Source: Phymatolithon calcareum
Taxonomy: Eukaryota; Rhodophyta; Florideophyceae; Hapalidiales
Length of the DNA stretch: 64,000 bases
Direction: 5' to 3'
Assembly: GCA_977006965.1 (NCBI GenBank)
Contig: OZ345365.1
Span: forward strand, 992,001-1,056,000
Shown here one piece after another: positions 9,700 through 19,488 of this stretch. A program made the translations under genes and the position numbers. Within the stretch, counting starts at the first letter, position 1. Each line of letters begins with the position of its first letter. The notes beneath the pieces are model-generated. The model saw nothing but the letters and a program-made list of their open reading frames with translations, was not told where the DNA came from and did not search any database.

Positions 9700-11011
9700 G
9701 GATGTTACTAAGGCGGTACGGGTTATGGTACGTGATATTGGCACTGGAGCTCACAGCTAGAGAATTGCGCATGAAATCTCTTCCGATTGCGGCTAGATTG
9801 GTACTCATCGACAAAAAAGGAATTTATTGTATTGTTTCTCTCCCGAGAAGAGCGTCGAATTTACATTGGGTATTGGCATCAATTACGAATCATAGCAACT
9901 ATTACTACAGCCCCGAGGAAGTCGAAGGGCACAAGTTGGTAGGCTCTTTGATCAGATTATCTTCGGCCATCAACCATAACCTTGTGGATAGCAGTCGCAA
10001 CTTTCAATGCTAGCAAGAAAAAAGGAAAGAGTTAGAAAAAAGTACGCGCGCGCACTGAAATACATCGCATTGGAGCCCTCTTTTCTTCACACGGACGAAC
10101 GCGAGCCCGCATATTGTCATATTTGCTGCAGTGCCGCCGGCTGGTGTTCGATCCTGGTGTCAAAATCTCACTCCGCGCCTTCTTCTTCGCAACGTTAAAT
10201 GTGCGCCAGAGTGCTGCTCAAGCGCGTAGGCGAATATCTACGGGCCGCTCTTCTTCACATTCGATTTTAGATCGATTTTAGGCGCTGGGATTCCCGCTCG
10301 AAGCTGGCACTCAGCAGGAAATGCTGCGAAAACGTATTGCAGGCGCTTGGAGTCTTACCTTTAGAATCTGGGCTAGTAATCGAGATGGTGTTTTCGGCAA
10401 GGGCATGCGGACTTCCTTGACGTTGAGAAACTGAACAAGGCTTCTAGCTTCAGGGATACTCGACGCAGAGCTACAGAGTCATTATAGGGGAGAGCCGAGT
10501 CTAATTTTACCCCAAAAATAGAAATGTATTGTTCAATATGTCTGTACGGCCGTTTTAGCGTAGTCCCAAGAGGTTATCGTTTTAGACGGCTGCACGCGTA
10601 TTATTGCGTGCAGCATAGATCCTGCTGAATTGGCCGATCGGGACATTCCACCGCCACCCACGAAGTATGCTTCCAGGTATGCTTCCAGCTTGGAGGACGA
10701 GAGAAGACGTCCGCATTCTCTTCCGGGCAATATCTAAACAATTGCATCCCACTTTCCGCTGTCGAACACTCCTCAGTCGTTCGCTGCTCCTCCATCATGA
10801 TGGATCAGGATGAGGAGCCAGCGACCATGGATAGTTAGATGGCTTGAAAGGGATCATACTATCGTGGCTCAATTCAAGCTTCTTTACTGCTCTCATCACC
10901 GCCACCCTTAATAAACTTGAAGTTTTGCATTGCGAGATAGTTAAATATGGTCCTACCACCGATATTTTCGTTAATAGCATCAGAAGAAATTTGGGCCAGA
11001 CAGAACCGAGT
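9700..11011. other. No recognisable gene
   Basis: Only short ORFs in all frames. Near 10663-10689 the sequence GTATGCTTCCAG is tandemly duplicated. Nothing else stands out. Confidence 0.4.
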
Positions 11012-11417
11012 TTTATTTTTTCCCATCGAGCTCCCTCCTGAACATCTGTACGGTTTTCTCCTGATAATTGGAGCATGCCTTTAATGAGTTCAATAAATTA
11101 TGCAACCGTCTGACGAACTTTGCCGTTCTTCATTCAGTACAAAATATCGAAAACGCTCTGGGCGCTGTCGATAAGCCCTTGTGCGTGATCGTGTCTCAGG
11201 TATTCCGAAGCACGAGCCGCCTTGAAAATTTGAATATTTCCACGGTCGAACTGTTGTTTTGCGAACATAAATTTCAAGTCAGGTTCTAAAGCCAAAACTT
11301 CAGACGCCACATGATCAGTCTGAAAGTATTTCGCATAATTTGTGTTTGGGTTGTACGTGAACAAAACTTGACAGAGAAACAAAATTGCCAAGTTCAAATG
11401 CTCCAAAGCCAAAAGCT

Positions 11418-11855
11418 CTAAAAAAAGCGACGCCTACAAGCAACAGTCAAAGTTTGGTCGTTGGAAGAAGAGCGTCGGACAGTTAAAATCCCGATCGGCG
11501 TACCGAACGACCTACCAGGAGTGCTATATATAAGGGACAGAACTGCGAGGTTGAGATGCCTGAGAGTCATTTTCAACAGAGTTCCTTTGTGGAGAAAATC
11601 CATTCTGGCGAAATACTTTGGGACTGGTGCTGTGGTGGAGCTTATCGTGTTGCAACGTATACTACGGTCTATGAAGATGGACCAAGAAACGGAATATGAA
11701 TGCAAAAGACTTACTCGGGCCCTCACAAGGAGAGAAATTCGAATTAAGGAGATATTAGAAGGAGAGTAGAGAGATGAGTATCGAAAACAGCGAGAAGCTG
11801 CCCTGTTACTCAACTTGAGGATTTGGGAGCTTTTAAAATAAATCAACATATATCC
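11418..11855 (+). mobile_element. LINE family A, short copy inserted in gene copy 'a'
   Basis: 438 bp, almost identical to the last part of the 8080-9466 copy, with the same 3' end. Flanked by CCAAAAGCT (11409-11417 and 11856-11864). It carries the last ~100 codons of the RT ORF (to the stop near 11769) plus the 3' UTR. It is antisense to the gene it interrupts. Confidence 0.92.
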
Positions 11856-11965
11856 CCAAAAGCTTTACCTTAAGACGACCAGCGGTGATTGACACAGGTG
11901 GGGTGATGTATTCCGCTGCCTAGTACTGCCAAAGCTTCACAGTGGGCGACTCAAACATAACATGT

Positions 11966-12051
11966 CCCCGGCTATTTAAAGAAAGAGAGGAACAATCTTC
12001 GAGTGGCCTGGTATATACAGATTGTTCCTTTTCTTCTTTAAATAGCCGGGG
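11966..12051. repeat. Local inverted duplication (hairpin) within gene copy 'a'
   Basis: Arms 11966-11998 and 12019-12051 (33 nt, about 3 mismatches, both ending in CCCCGGCTATTTAAAGAA) flank a 20-nt loop. The homologous stretch in copy 'c' (around 38553-38600) has one arm only, so the second arm was added here. Confidence 0.9.
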
Positions 12052-12164
12052 ATGAATTTCTTCCATCGGATAAAACTAAGTGTATCTTGGGCTTCCAGGT
12101 AGTCAGATTCGGAACAATGTATTCAAATTCTGCCCGTCGCACTACAGAAATCATCTTGGATATT

Positions 12165-12399
12165 TGAAAACAAGGCGAGAGTAAGAGGTAATTGTAGGTT
12201 GTACCTTGCTAACTGTGTGGTGACATACCTTCTAACTAAACTACTAAGGGGGAACTGGTTAAGTAGGCTTCCTATCACCTTCCAGCTATAGTATTTTGCT
12301 GGAAGCATATTGCGTGCTTCCTGCTCGCAGAACATATACCGGAATTTAGTTCGCCTATTCCCGCAGCTTCTGGCGCCACTGCATCATTGCGTGTCTACA
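12165..12399. mobile_element. Possible solo LTR (235 bp)
   Basis: The insert starts TG and ends CA, and is flanked by the 5-bp direct repeat ATATT (12160-12164 and 12400-12404). The paralogue at ~38440 shows the uninterrupted site with a single copy. TG...CA ends with a 5-bp duplication are what a solo LTR leaves. No second copy of the sequence was found in the window, so this rests on structure alone. Confidence 0.5.
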
Positions 12400-12440
12400 A
12401 TATTGCAGGATCCAGCCTGATGGAATCCGCCGGTGTGCGA

Positions 12441-12900
12441 GTATTCGGTAAGTGAGATGCCTGATGTCCGCTTAAGTAGTAACCGAAGGCCTAATTTTGG
12501 TGGTACTAATTTCGAGGTTAACGGCGTTATATAAAAGACATGCAACTTACTTCACAACTGCTAGTCTAGTAGACATATGACTTTCATGAACTTCAAGTTC
12601 ATGTAATGAGACCATGAAATGCCGTTGGCGAAAATACGAGAAAGAACCAATAGATGAGCATCACCATCATGGGGATGCTCATCTATTGGCATCACACCAT
12701 CATCATCATCACCATGATGATGATGGTGATGATGATGATGGTGTGATGCCCTACTTCTCGGCACCGTATACTACTACACAAAGAAAAGTGACTCAGCTGG
12801 GTTGGAACGGGTCATGCGCTCCTTTGGTGAGGCAACTTTGTTGCATGACCCGTTCCAACCCAGCTCCAACGGCGCTTGTCGATTGGTGCTGATGATGGAG
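12441..12900. repeat. Duplicated upstream region with three strong palindromes and CAT/GAT tracts
   Basis: Bases 12441-12660 are the inverted homologue of 38175-38400 (the region upstream of the family genes). It includes a TATA-like TTATATAA near 12526 and the small palindrome TCATGAACTTCAAGTTCATG. Then follow hairpins: arms 12647-12662/12674-12689 (16 bp), 12688-12713/12725-12750 (26 bp, mostly CAT/GAT repeats) and 12795-12817/12843-12865 (23 bp). There is no gene: the His-rich and Asp-rich ORFs here are read-outs of the trinucleotide repeats. Confidence 0.85.
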
Positions 12901-13199
12901 GATGCCGTTCGCGTTCCGAGTTGGAGCTTGTCACAAGAATCTGTATGACAAAAATATGAATGGCTGAAGTGTTTCCTGCAGTCCAGCGTTGAAATCGCCA
13001 GAGTCACGCCCCAAGTTTCCAGAGTTACGGACGACACTTGTGCGAAACTGGTTTGCTATGGCCAGTATATTCGAAAAAACTGTTAATTTTTACTCAAACT
13101 TCTGAGATTGTATTTTATAGGTGCACTTTTTTGCACTCTGTACTCCCGCCCTCCAGCAATTTCTATCACCACGTACATATAAGCGAGCGGAATTTGTTA

Positions 13200-13578
13200 G
13201 TCACACTTTATTCCGGCTTATTTAGGTGCCCTCGGCAGTGGCGACTTATCAGCCAAACCTGGTCGCACAATAGAGCAGTGTACATACTGTGCCGAACAGT
13301 TTCCCAGCACACTGCAACTTGGACGACACGTCGCGTTGAGGCACATTGACCAAGGATCTAAAGATCTCGACGTTTCAGCACAACCCTCTTTCGGATCCCG
13401 GGAGCATTTGTCCGACTCGGATGCGCCCGACAATGGCGGTTCTTGTGTCTCTTCAACATTCATCCAACAGCCAGTGTCCAATCACTTGTCTTCGCGTGCC
13501 ATTATGGCCGTTGACCAATCGCTGTCAAGGACCCCTTGCCAACCTCACAGCTTTTCTCCCATGAGCTTCGCAGACTGA
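13200..13578 (+). CDS. C2H2 zinc-finger ORF fragment
   Basis: The plus frame, open from after a TAG near 13194, contains QCTYCAEQFPSTLQLGRH then VALRH. This is one C2H2 finger with spacing C-x2-C-x12-H-x4-H, with conserved F and L between. The rest (to SPMSFAD) is low complexity. No in-frame ATG precedes the finger, so the N-terminus is missing or on another exon. It may be a fragment of a host regulator or the N-terminal part of a LINE ORF. Confidence 0.5.
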
Positions 13579-13900
13579 ATCGCGGCATCGTACGGTGTCG
13601 CAAATATTGTTTTCACGTTTAATACTTGAATCAAGTACATGATGTAACTTTATTGTAGAGAAGAAGAAGAAAGGTAGATTTTTATTTAAAAGTTACCAAC
13701 GCGTCTGCTGACGCTCGGTGCAACTTTCCTACGGCCAAGGGGTTTTGGCTAGATTCTGTCCTGAAGGGGTTTTCTTTTCTTGTTGGTGTGACACGATTCA
13801 GTGGACTACAAAAACCCACCTCTGGTCTCCTCGGGACCTCGAGGGGGAAAGTTACTCCCCTGTCCTGTGGCACGCTGTAATTTCAATTTGCGGCTAGTCC

Positions 13901-16105
13901 TTACTTGTGCACAGCCTGAAACATGGTTAGGAGCTCGTCGAGTGCTCGCTTAGTCCAGGCGCTGTCTTCTTTGGAGAGTCTGTCCTTTGCAAGGCCATTT
14001 ATCAAGTCTTCGATGGAATCTTTTCCACATTGGCCGGTGAGTTCGATAAGCGTAGAGGTGCTTATTGGAGGGAACATTCCAAATGACCACTTGATGGCAA
14101 GTGTTCTATGTCTCCTTGACTTGAAGAGAAGGTGCGGCGGTAACGACACTTTCGCGTGCGGTATAGGTCGTTTTTTCGACTTTTCCGCATCCTCTGCGGC
14201 CTCCAGTATCTTGCTTCTTTGGTATTTCTTGATGTTTGTCGTAGCTATCGTTTCGTTTGCTGCTTCGCACAGGAAACCATTCACTTTCGCATGGACAACA
14301 TCTCTCTCCGCTTCTTGACGTTCCTTGTTCGCGATCTCTGTTGTTGGACCAGATATCAGCGCATCGCGTCTTCTTATCAATCTCTGCACAAATCGTCTTG
14401 CAAGGATGTCTCTTCTTACCTTGGGTTGGAGTATTCGGCACATGGCCCTGCACCTGTCCAAGCTTCTTTTTCCTGGTTTTCCAAGGATTTGCCCGAAAAA
14501 CATAGATTCAACCTTCCTGACTTCCGAGGCCACCTTCGCGGTCCAAGGTGAGAGGTGAAGGGCATATTCCCATCTTGACTGCACAAGCGATTTGTACAGC
14601 CTAATCGCCCTCGCGGGATGGACACCATTAGTAAACACGCCCAGCCGTCGGAGATACCCAAGCACATTTTTGGATTTCTTGATCCTGTCTGTCAGTTTGG
14701 TGTCTGAGACTCCCTGTTCCGTTAGTGTTACCCCGAGGTATTTTACCTCCCGGAGAGTCTTTAGCCGCCGCGCTGAGAGCCGGAAGCTGTGACCTGCCGT
14801 ATCCTTGGTCCAAAGGATTACGCTTTTCTTAGTGTTCCACACCATACCGTTTCTCTGTGCCCACTTCGAGGCTAAATCAAGGATAATTTGGAGGCCTTCC
14901 ACTGATTTTGCGGACAATTTCACGTCGTCTGCAAACATTTTGCATGGCTCGTTTGTGATATTCTTCGGAATGGAGTCTAGCGCAACGGCAAACGTGTTCA
15001 TGAAGATATTATACAGGCATGGACTGAGAGGGGACCCCTGAGGAACGCCTCTGTCAATGATGTACCACACGGAATCCTCGTCGTCTCTCGTCTGTATGAA
15101 TGAGGGATCCAGAAATGGAATAACCATTTCGGCGATCTCTGTTTCCAGCACCTTCCTTATTCTCTCCGCAAGCTTATTCCTTGGTACGGAGTCGTAGGCA
15201 GCTTTAAGATCTAAGACTGCCACGCAGCTGTCGCCTGATTGTCGGAGGGCTTCAGCATGAAAAAGCGCCAGCTCAGTGCCCTTTCGTTTCTGGAACCCCA
15301 GCTGTGATATATGGAACTTATATTTCCTTCTGATCATCTTGTCTAGTGCCATTTCGATTATCTTCCTCATGTGGCTTAGGAGGGAGATTGGGCGGTAGCT
15401 CGTCGGCAGTGCTGTATCTCCATCCTTGTAGATAGGTACAATTTCCGCTGTTCTCCATGCCAAGGGTGTGGTTTTCAATCGGCCACAAGCTTCCCAAATC
15501 GCAAATAGTACTCTTGTGCTTAGGACTGGGTCCACTTTCAACATTTCGGTTTGTATTTTGTCCCATCCAGGGCCCTTACCAATTGGACTATTCCTGACAG
15601 CCGCTTCTATGTCGCTGCGGAATGTCCAAGGGGGGGCAAACGATTTGGTATCTCCGCTCCATCCTTCCTCGGAGCAACAGAGGCTTGAGAGGTGGGCAAG
15701 GAACAGTGCAGGTGAGAGCGTACTTCCTTGCTGGACATTTTCGGTCGTTCGCCTAGAGAGAGCTCTTGCCATTTTGGACATCTTCTCAAGGGCTGCTGCT
15801 GCTGGGAGCTGGTCCAGGTCATCCAGGAATCGGTTGTAGGACGCTTTTTTGGCGCCAATTACCTCTTTGCTCATTTTTTTCTTGAAATTCTTGTGAGCTA
15901 GAATATCGACCTCGCTCTTTGTTTTCCGAGCTCTTCTGAAGAGTTTTGTTCGCTGTTTTGCCATCTCTCTAAGAGTGGGCGTCCAGAACGTGTTTCTAGC
16001 TCCTTCCATTGGAACTGTTTTCCTCCAAGGCTGGATAAAGATGCCCACAATAGATTCATAAATTGAATCCAGCTCCCTGGGGGACTGGCATGCTTTTAGA
16101 CGCAT
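13901..16105 (-). pseudogene. LINE B reverse transcriptase (734 codons)
   Basis: Open frame with the full non-LTR RT: fingers, motif A (VLDLKAAYDSVP, residues 297-308), motif B (DRGVPQGSPLSPCLYN, ~351-366), motif C FADD (391-394), thumb, and the C-terminal block AIKWSFGMFPPISTSTLIEL shared by most LINEs of this window. The ATG at 16105 lies two codons after the TAA that ends the endonuclease frame and in the same frame, so endonuclease and RT were one polyprotein. All RT catalytic residues are present. Because the element is truncated and carries that stop, autonomous activity is unlikely. Confidence 0.9.
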
Positions 16106-16108
16106 GAT

Positions 16109-16795
16109 TTATGTAGGTAGTCTGTGGCGATATTCTGTTCGTACCTTTTCGACGACCTCCGAGTCCGATCTGCTCCTCGTAGATATAACCTCCTTTCGTC
16201 TTTGCCTCGGTGTTGTTGTCGGGACACTCGTCATCACAGGCCTGTGCTGGAGGTTACCCTCCCAGGGGCCGTTCGGCGATGTGACCGATCCCGGTGTCAG
16301 CCGCTTGCTGAGAAAGAAATCGATGTTGCTTTCGCCGTTGTATGTGATGCACGTGCTTGCTCTTCCGTGATGTGGAACCCATCCGTTTTTTTCCGACCAT
16401 TGCAGCAGAAAGGTGCCCCTTTGGTTGGTTTTCCTGTCCCATGTTTTATGCCTTGCGTTCCAGTCCCCCATAGCAATAGAAGGCTCCCTGGTATAAGTCT
16501 GTAGCATCCCCAGGCACCTCTGTACCTCATTTCCCTTATTTCCTTGAGTGGACGCTAAAGGTAGGATATAACACACCGAAACTAGTATTTTTCCCACCCT
16601 CGCAATAATGAGTTGAAAATTTTTCTCCGCTTTCTTGAATATTAGCCGAAATCCTACCGGATTCGCCACAATCAATGCAACTCCGCCGTGGGGCTTGTCG
16701 TACGGGTTGTCGCAAGGTCGGGGAGCGCCTATCTGGGGATAGTTCGTGCGGATTTTAGCTTCCATCTTGCAGTGAGTTTCAGTGATTCCCATCAC
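16109..16795 (-). pseudogene. LINE B AP-like (EEP) endonuclease, 5'-truncated
   Basis: The frame holds the endonuclease/exonuclease/phosphatase signatures: ITETHC (metal-binding Glu), GDWNARHKTWD (catalytic D and N), SNIDFFLSK (the D-x-F strand) and the terminal H in NLQHRPV. The first ~40 residues of the domain are missing because the LINE was truncated on insertion at 16795. The frame ends with TAA (16109-16111), then ATC and the ATG of the RT ORF in the same frame. Confidence 0.88.
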
Positions 16796-16907
16796 ACTTT
16801 ATTGTAGAGGAAATTACTAAAATGACCACGTATCATAGTTTGCCATATTTACTAAAATGACCACGAAGCACCCGTTGTGTTATGACAGTGCTCTGTTCTG
16901 TCAGCAT

Positions 16908-17234
16908 CAAAGCATTGGAAAAAATAATTGCTATTGTAATTATTTAAATTATTGTTCCAATAATTTATTCCTGAGTCTCGATTATTTATTGTATTTATTG
17001 AGATCGTCGTGGTTGCGACAATTATTGTATCGGACTCCTCATTTTTTCGATCCGGTTATTCTATCGCGACAGAAAGTAGCAAGAAGGATCTAATAATTCG
17101 GGGAATAACCAGTTATTTATACCTCACTGAACTTGAATACAATAATTTATTGCTTCTGCGTTCAACAATAAATTATTTATTCTCGACACTTTTCGAGAAA
17201 AGAATAAAAATAAATAAATAATTCCAATGCTTTG
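16908..17234. mobile_element. hAT-like MITE (327 bp)
   Basis: Terminal inverted repeats CAAAGCATTGGAA / TTCCAATGCTTTG, flanked by the 8-bp direct repeat GTCAGCAT (16900-16907 and 17235-17242). The left copy of the host unit (around 816-823, inverted) has a single GTCAGCAT and no insert, so it is an empty-site control. An 8-bp duplication with CAAAG ends points to hAT. The interior is AT-rich and non-coding. Confidence 0.92.
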
Positions 17235-17298
17235 GTCAGCATTAATCAAGTGGGGCAGCTGATTTCTGGGTCAGAAAGTAACTTTATCTAATAGCAAA

Positions 17299-17808
17299 AT
17301 GAAATCTAAGAGGGCCGTTGGAGCTGGACAAGTTCCTTGCACGACGGCTTATTATACCTTGGTTTGTTACATACAGTATCCCACACGTGCCGGACCTTTG
17401 CTCCTCGAACACGCTACACCATGGCGCCATGGATTCGAAAGCCACTTTGACACTCTTGGTTGGATGAGACTATTTTTAAGTGACAATATAGCTGTGAAAC
17501 ACGATTTTCTGCTTCGAAAAATGGCAAAGCTTTATCCATTAAGTGCACCACGGGTGGACAAAGCTGACTTCGGAACAGGCTTAGACACGGAGACTGTGCC
17601 TACAATTTGTGTCGGATTTGCCCACATCGAAAATTTACCAGAAAGTTTGCAGTCTTCGCCACAAGAGAGGGCAGTGAGACGTGATTTGCAAAACAATTTA
17701 ATAAAAGATGGGAAAACCGAATACTGTAAAGAATATTTTAGGGAAATGTGCTGTTACGGCACCGTATATAACTGTAAATGGGCTCAAGGTACAGAAACTG
17801 GACCGTAG
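17299..17808 (+). CDS. Unknown 169-aa protein carried by the MULE-like unit (copy 2)
   Basis: Same ORF as 256-765 on the opposite strand, with four substitutions (Y14C, S31A, R68H, H128R) and no gaps. It starts at an ATG 56 bases after the MITE's downstream target duplication. The MITE therefore lies where a promoter or 5' leader would be and could have changed expression of this copy. No domain recognised; see copy 1 for what can be seen in the protein. Confidence 0.6.
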   Translation: MKSKRAVGAGQVPCTTAYYTLVCYIQYPTRAGPLLLEHATPWRHGFESHFDTLGWMRLFLSDNIAVKHDFLLRKMAKLYPLSAPRVDKADFGTGLDTETVPTICVGFAHIENLPESLQSSPQERAVRRDLQNNLIKDGKTEYCKEYFREMCCYGTVYNCKWAQGTETGP

Positions 17809-17947
17809 GCAGAGTGCTGACAGAAATGACTAGTATCATAATACCACAGGTGCTTCGTGGTCATTCTAGTAAATATGGCAAACTATCATACGTGTACCTA
17901 GTTTGCCAAATGACCATGGTCAGTTTAGTAATTTCCTCTTTATTGTA

Positions 17948-18480
17948 CAGTCAACCCTCGATATATTGATGGGCAATGTGGAAACGTCCAGTATTCTCGA
18001 ATCGAGAATATTCTGAAGTCGAATTCTGAATCATAAGTCCATCTTCACAGGTGTACTATCGCCGATCATTGCATCGACAATCTCTATTGAAAAAATCGGA
18101 GATTCGTGACTGCTTCATGGATGAACTTTTCCTGTGCCTCAGTGCCGTCTGTGTATGCTCAATCGCCCGCAAGGATATATTGTCTATTATTTCTTCACCT
18201 TGAAAATGCAAATTCACACCGTGCGCTACGCTCGATAGCAAGTTCAATGTAATGCGTGTTGTTTACAGTATTCTTCATGTAAGGATACGCACCGTGCTAC
18301 GTAGCAAAAATATTTCTAAACTTTAAGGTAAGCCCCGTGACTGCGAGCAGAATATATTCTGCAAATCGAGTATTGCATAAACCTTAAATTTGGTTAAAAT
18401 TTCGCCCATACCGTATTCGTGGAGCGGATGCGCGTGCTAAAAATCAAGAAATCGAGGTACCAATTATCAAGGTTTGACTG
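17948..18480. mobile_element. pogo/Tigger-like non-autonomous element (533 bp)
   Basis: Starts CAGTCAACCCTCGATA and ends with the inverted version (TATCAAGGTTTGACTG), flanked by TA (17946-17947 and 18481-18482), as in Tc1/mariner-pogo elements. Related sequence lies at 1-116 and 36230-36567. It contains a short piece of transposase C-terminus. Confidence 0.8.
18056..18247 (-). pseudogene. pogo-type transposase C-terminus with PIP box
   Basis: 63 codons on the minus strand, with MKQSRISDFFNRD near the end. The Q-x-x-I-x-x-F-F pattern is a PCNA-interaction (PIP) box, found at the C-terminus of pogo/Tigger transposases. The catalytic domain is absent. A degraded version (a stop in place of the residue before ISDF, FF to FS) is readable at ~36400-36435 on the plus strand. 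Confidence 0.6.
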
Positions 18481-18780
18481 TATCCCAGGAAGTAATTCTG
18501 TCACGAAATAGTCATAAAATTCTTGCTTGTGTAGGAGAATGCACCCAGAACCTTACAGTACTGTACTGACTACTGTATTGATGAACGTGCGAATGATTGC
18601 AAACACGTGGAGATAGAATGCAGTACGTTCCTATCATATGAAATGCTGGCATTTAAAAAAAAGAAGTGGTGAGAGTTGGAAAGTATAGTGTAAGGCGGAA
18701 AGTATTAAAATATTTGAAACGACATATACGTTTCTAATGCAGTAGATGTACACTTCAGAGGTCAGAGAGGTCAGCCGCGG

Positions 18781-19108
18781 TGTGAGTATGGGCCACACAA
18801 TTGCACGGCCAGAGAGAATATCTGTACTGTATCCAATGATATGTTAGAAGGTATTCGATTGGTGCATATCTCCTTATTAGTGATCCGGGGGTGCAGCGCG
18901 CCCTCACCCGTTTGCCCCCGTTTGTACTCTGTACTTAGGAAGTGCTGTGCTGCGCGCTGTCGCAGCGCACACATAGAATACACACACCAAAACCGAGTAA
19001 ACGAACATTTCGTTTTGACTAAGGACGCTTATCGCTTCGGCGTGCTTCCTTCTTGACGCCACTACCGCTAAGGCGGGGCGTCTATTCCGAATAATTGCCA
19101 CACCCACA
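18781..19108 (+). repeat. Copia A 5' LTR
   Basis: 328 bp, TG...CA ends with short inverted termini (TGTG/CACA). Followed by an internal leader (19109-19488). The bases just after the LTR (TTGATCAATTGGGGG) do not match a tRNA 3' end I recognise, so the primer is unassigned. Confidence 0.93.
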
Positions 19109-19488
19109 TTGATCAATTGGGGGCAAGGCAAATACTTGCTCGCAGCGTGCAATAAGCCTAAGGGCTGCGCTGCAATTGCCGTGCCGACTACCGCCGTGTC
19201 AGTAACCGTGCTGGGAAGTATTTTTGGCCGCCCTCTGGTCCTGCGTCCGAAGGTGTACAGTCGCTTGTAATATCTTGTTGTAATATCCGGATTCCCTCGG
19301 CTCTTTGAGTCGGATCACCTGTTCTACATTGCTTCGGCCACCCCCTTGGTTGGGGGTCTTGTGTGTTCAGGTCGAGTACGGAAGAAACGATTTTGTACTT
19401 GATTGTCAACGTTCCTAAAAACCTCTGCACCGTTCCTTGGGAAGGCTAGGGTGAAATCCAGTAGCATCTAGCGCGGTAATTAGTTGGC

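Larger units (their letters stand above)
11012..12440 (-). pseudogene. Unknown helical-protein family, broken copy 'a'
   Basis: Read on the minus strand this is a homologue of the intact gene at 46618-47301: the core LEHLNLAILFLCQVLFTYNP, then KQQFDRGNIQIFKAA, and a C-terminus ending in RRELDGK before the stop at 11012-11014. It is broken four ways. A LINE A copy sits at 11418-11855 between 9-bp repeats CCAAAAGCT. A ~235-bp insert lies at 12165-12399 between 5-bp repeats. A local inverted duplication occupies 11966-12051. The start codon position reads ACA and there are stops and frameshifts. The upstream 400 bp is also homologous to that of copy 'c' (38.0-38.4 kb), so the whole locus was duplicated. 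Confidence 0.85.
13661..16795 (-). mobile_element. LINE family B, nearly complete ORF2 with endonuclease
   Basis: Flanked by the 14-bp direct repeat ACTTTATTGTAGAG (13647-13660 and 16796-16809). On the minus strand the order is endonuclease, reverse transcriptase, ~240-bp 3' UTR and a tail of CTT/TTC triplets. The same 3' end recurs at 56860-56937 and near 63.7-63.9 kb. It is truncated at the 5' side within the endonuclease N-terminus. The target duplication spans the junction of the MULE-like unit and its own 9-bp repeat. Confidence 0.93.
16807..17938 (+). mobile_element. Mutator-like (Pack-MULE-like) unit, right copy, with MITE inside
   Basis: Second copy of the unit at 126-917, with the same ends (GAGGAAATTACTAAA inverted) and the same 9-bp repeat TTTATTGTA (16798-16806 and 17939-17947). 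The flanks are also those of the left copy, so the two copies arose by duplication of a block and not by two insertions. Without the 335-bp MITE plus its target duplication the unit is ~797 bp. Confidence 0.78.
13637..18063. repeat. Right arm of the large inverted duplication
   Basis: Matches the reverse complement of 1-936. The match runs 13637-13660 and resumes at 16810-18063 after LINE B; the MITE at 16908-17234 is a further insertion absent from the left arm. About 12.7 kb separates the two arms. Confidence 0.9.

Noticed and set aside
9525-10013. 162-codon plus-strand ORF
   Set aside because: Starts at GTG, no recognisable features. The opposite strand gives a better (cysteine-rich) reading over part of it.
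12660-12760. CRISPR-like array of short repeats
   Set aside because: The repeats are trinucleotide tracts and palindromes without unique spacers, and the genome is eukaryotic.
12561-12892. ORFs with runs of His and Asp
   Set aside because: Read-out of CAT/GAT trinucleotide palindromes on both strands. No other protein-like features.
16105-16111. SART1-like coupled stop/start between ORFs
   Set aside because: In those LINEs it joins ORF1 and ORF2. Here it cuts endonuclease from RT inside ORF2, so a nonsense mutation is more likely. Kept as a low-interest finding.
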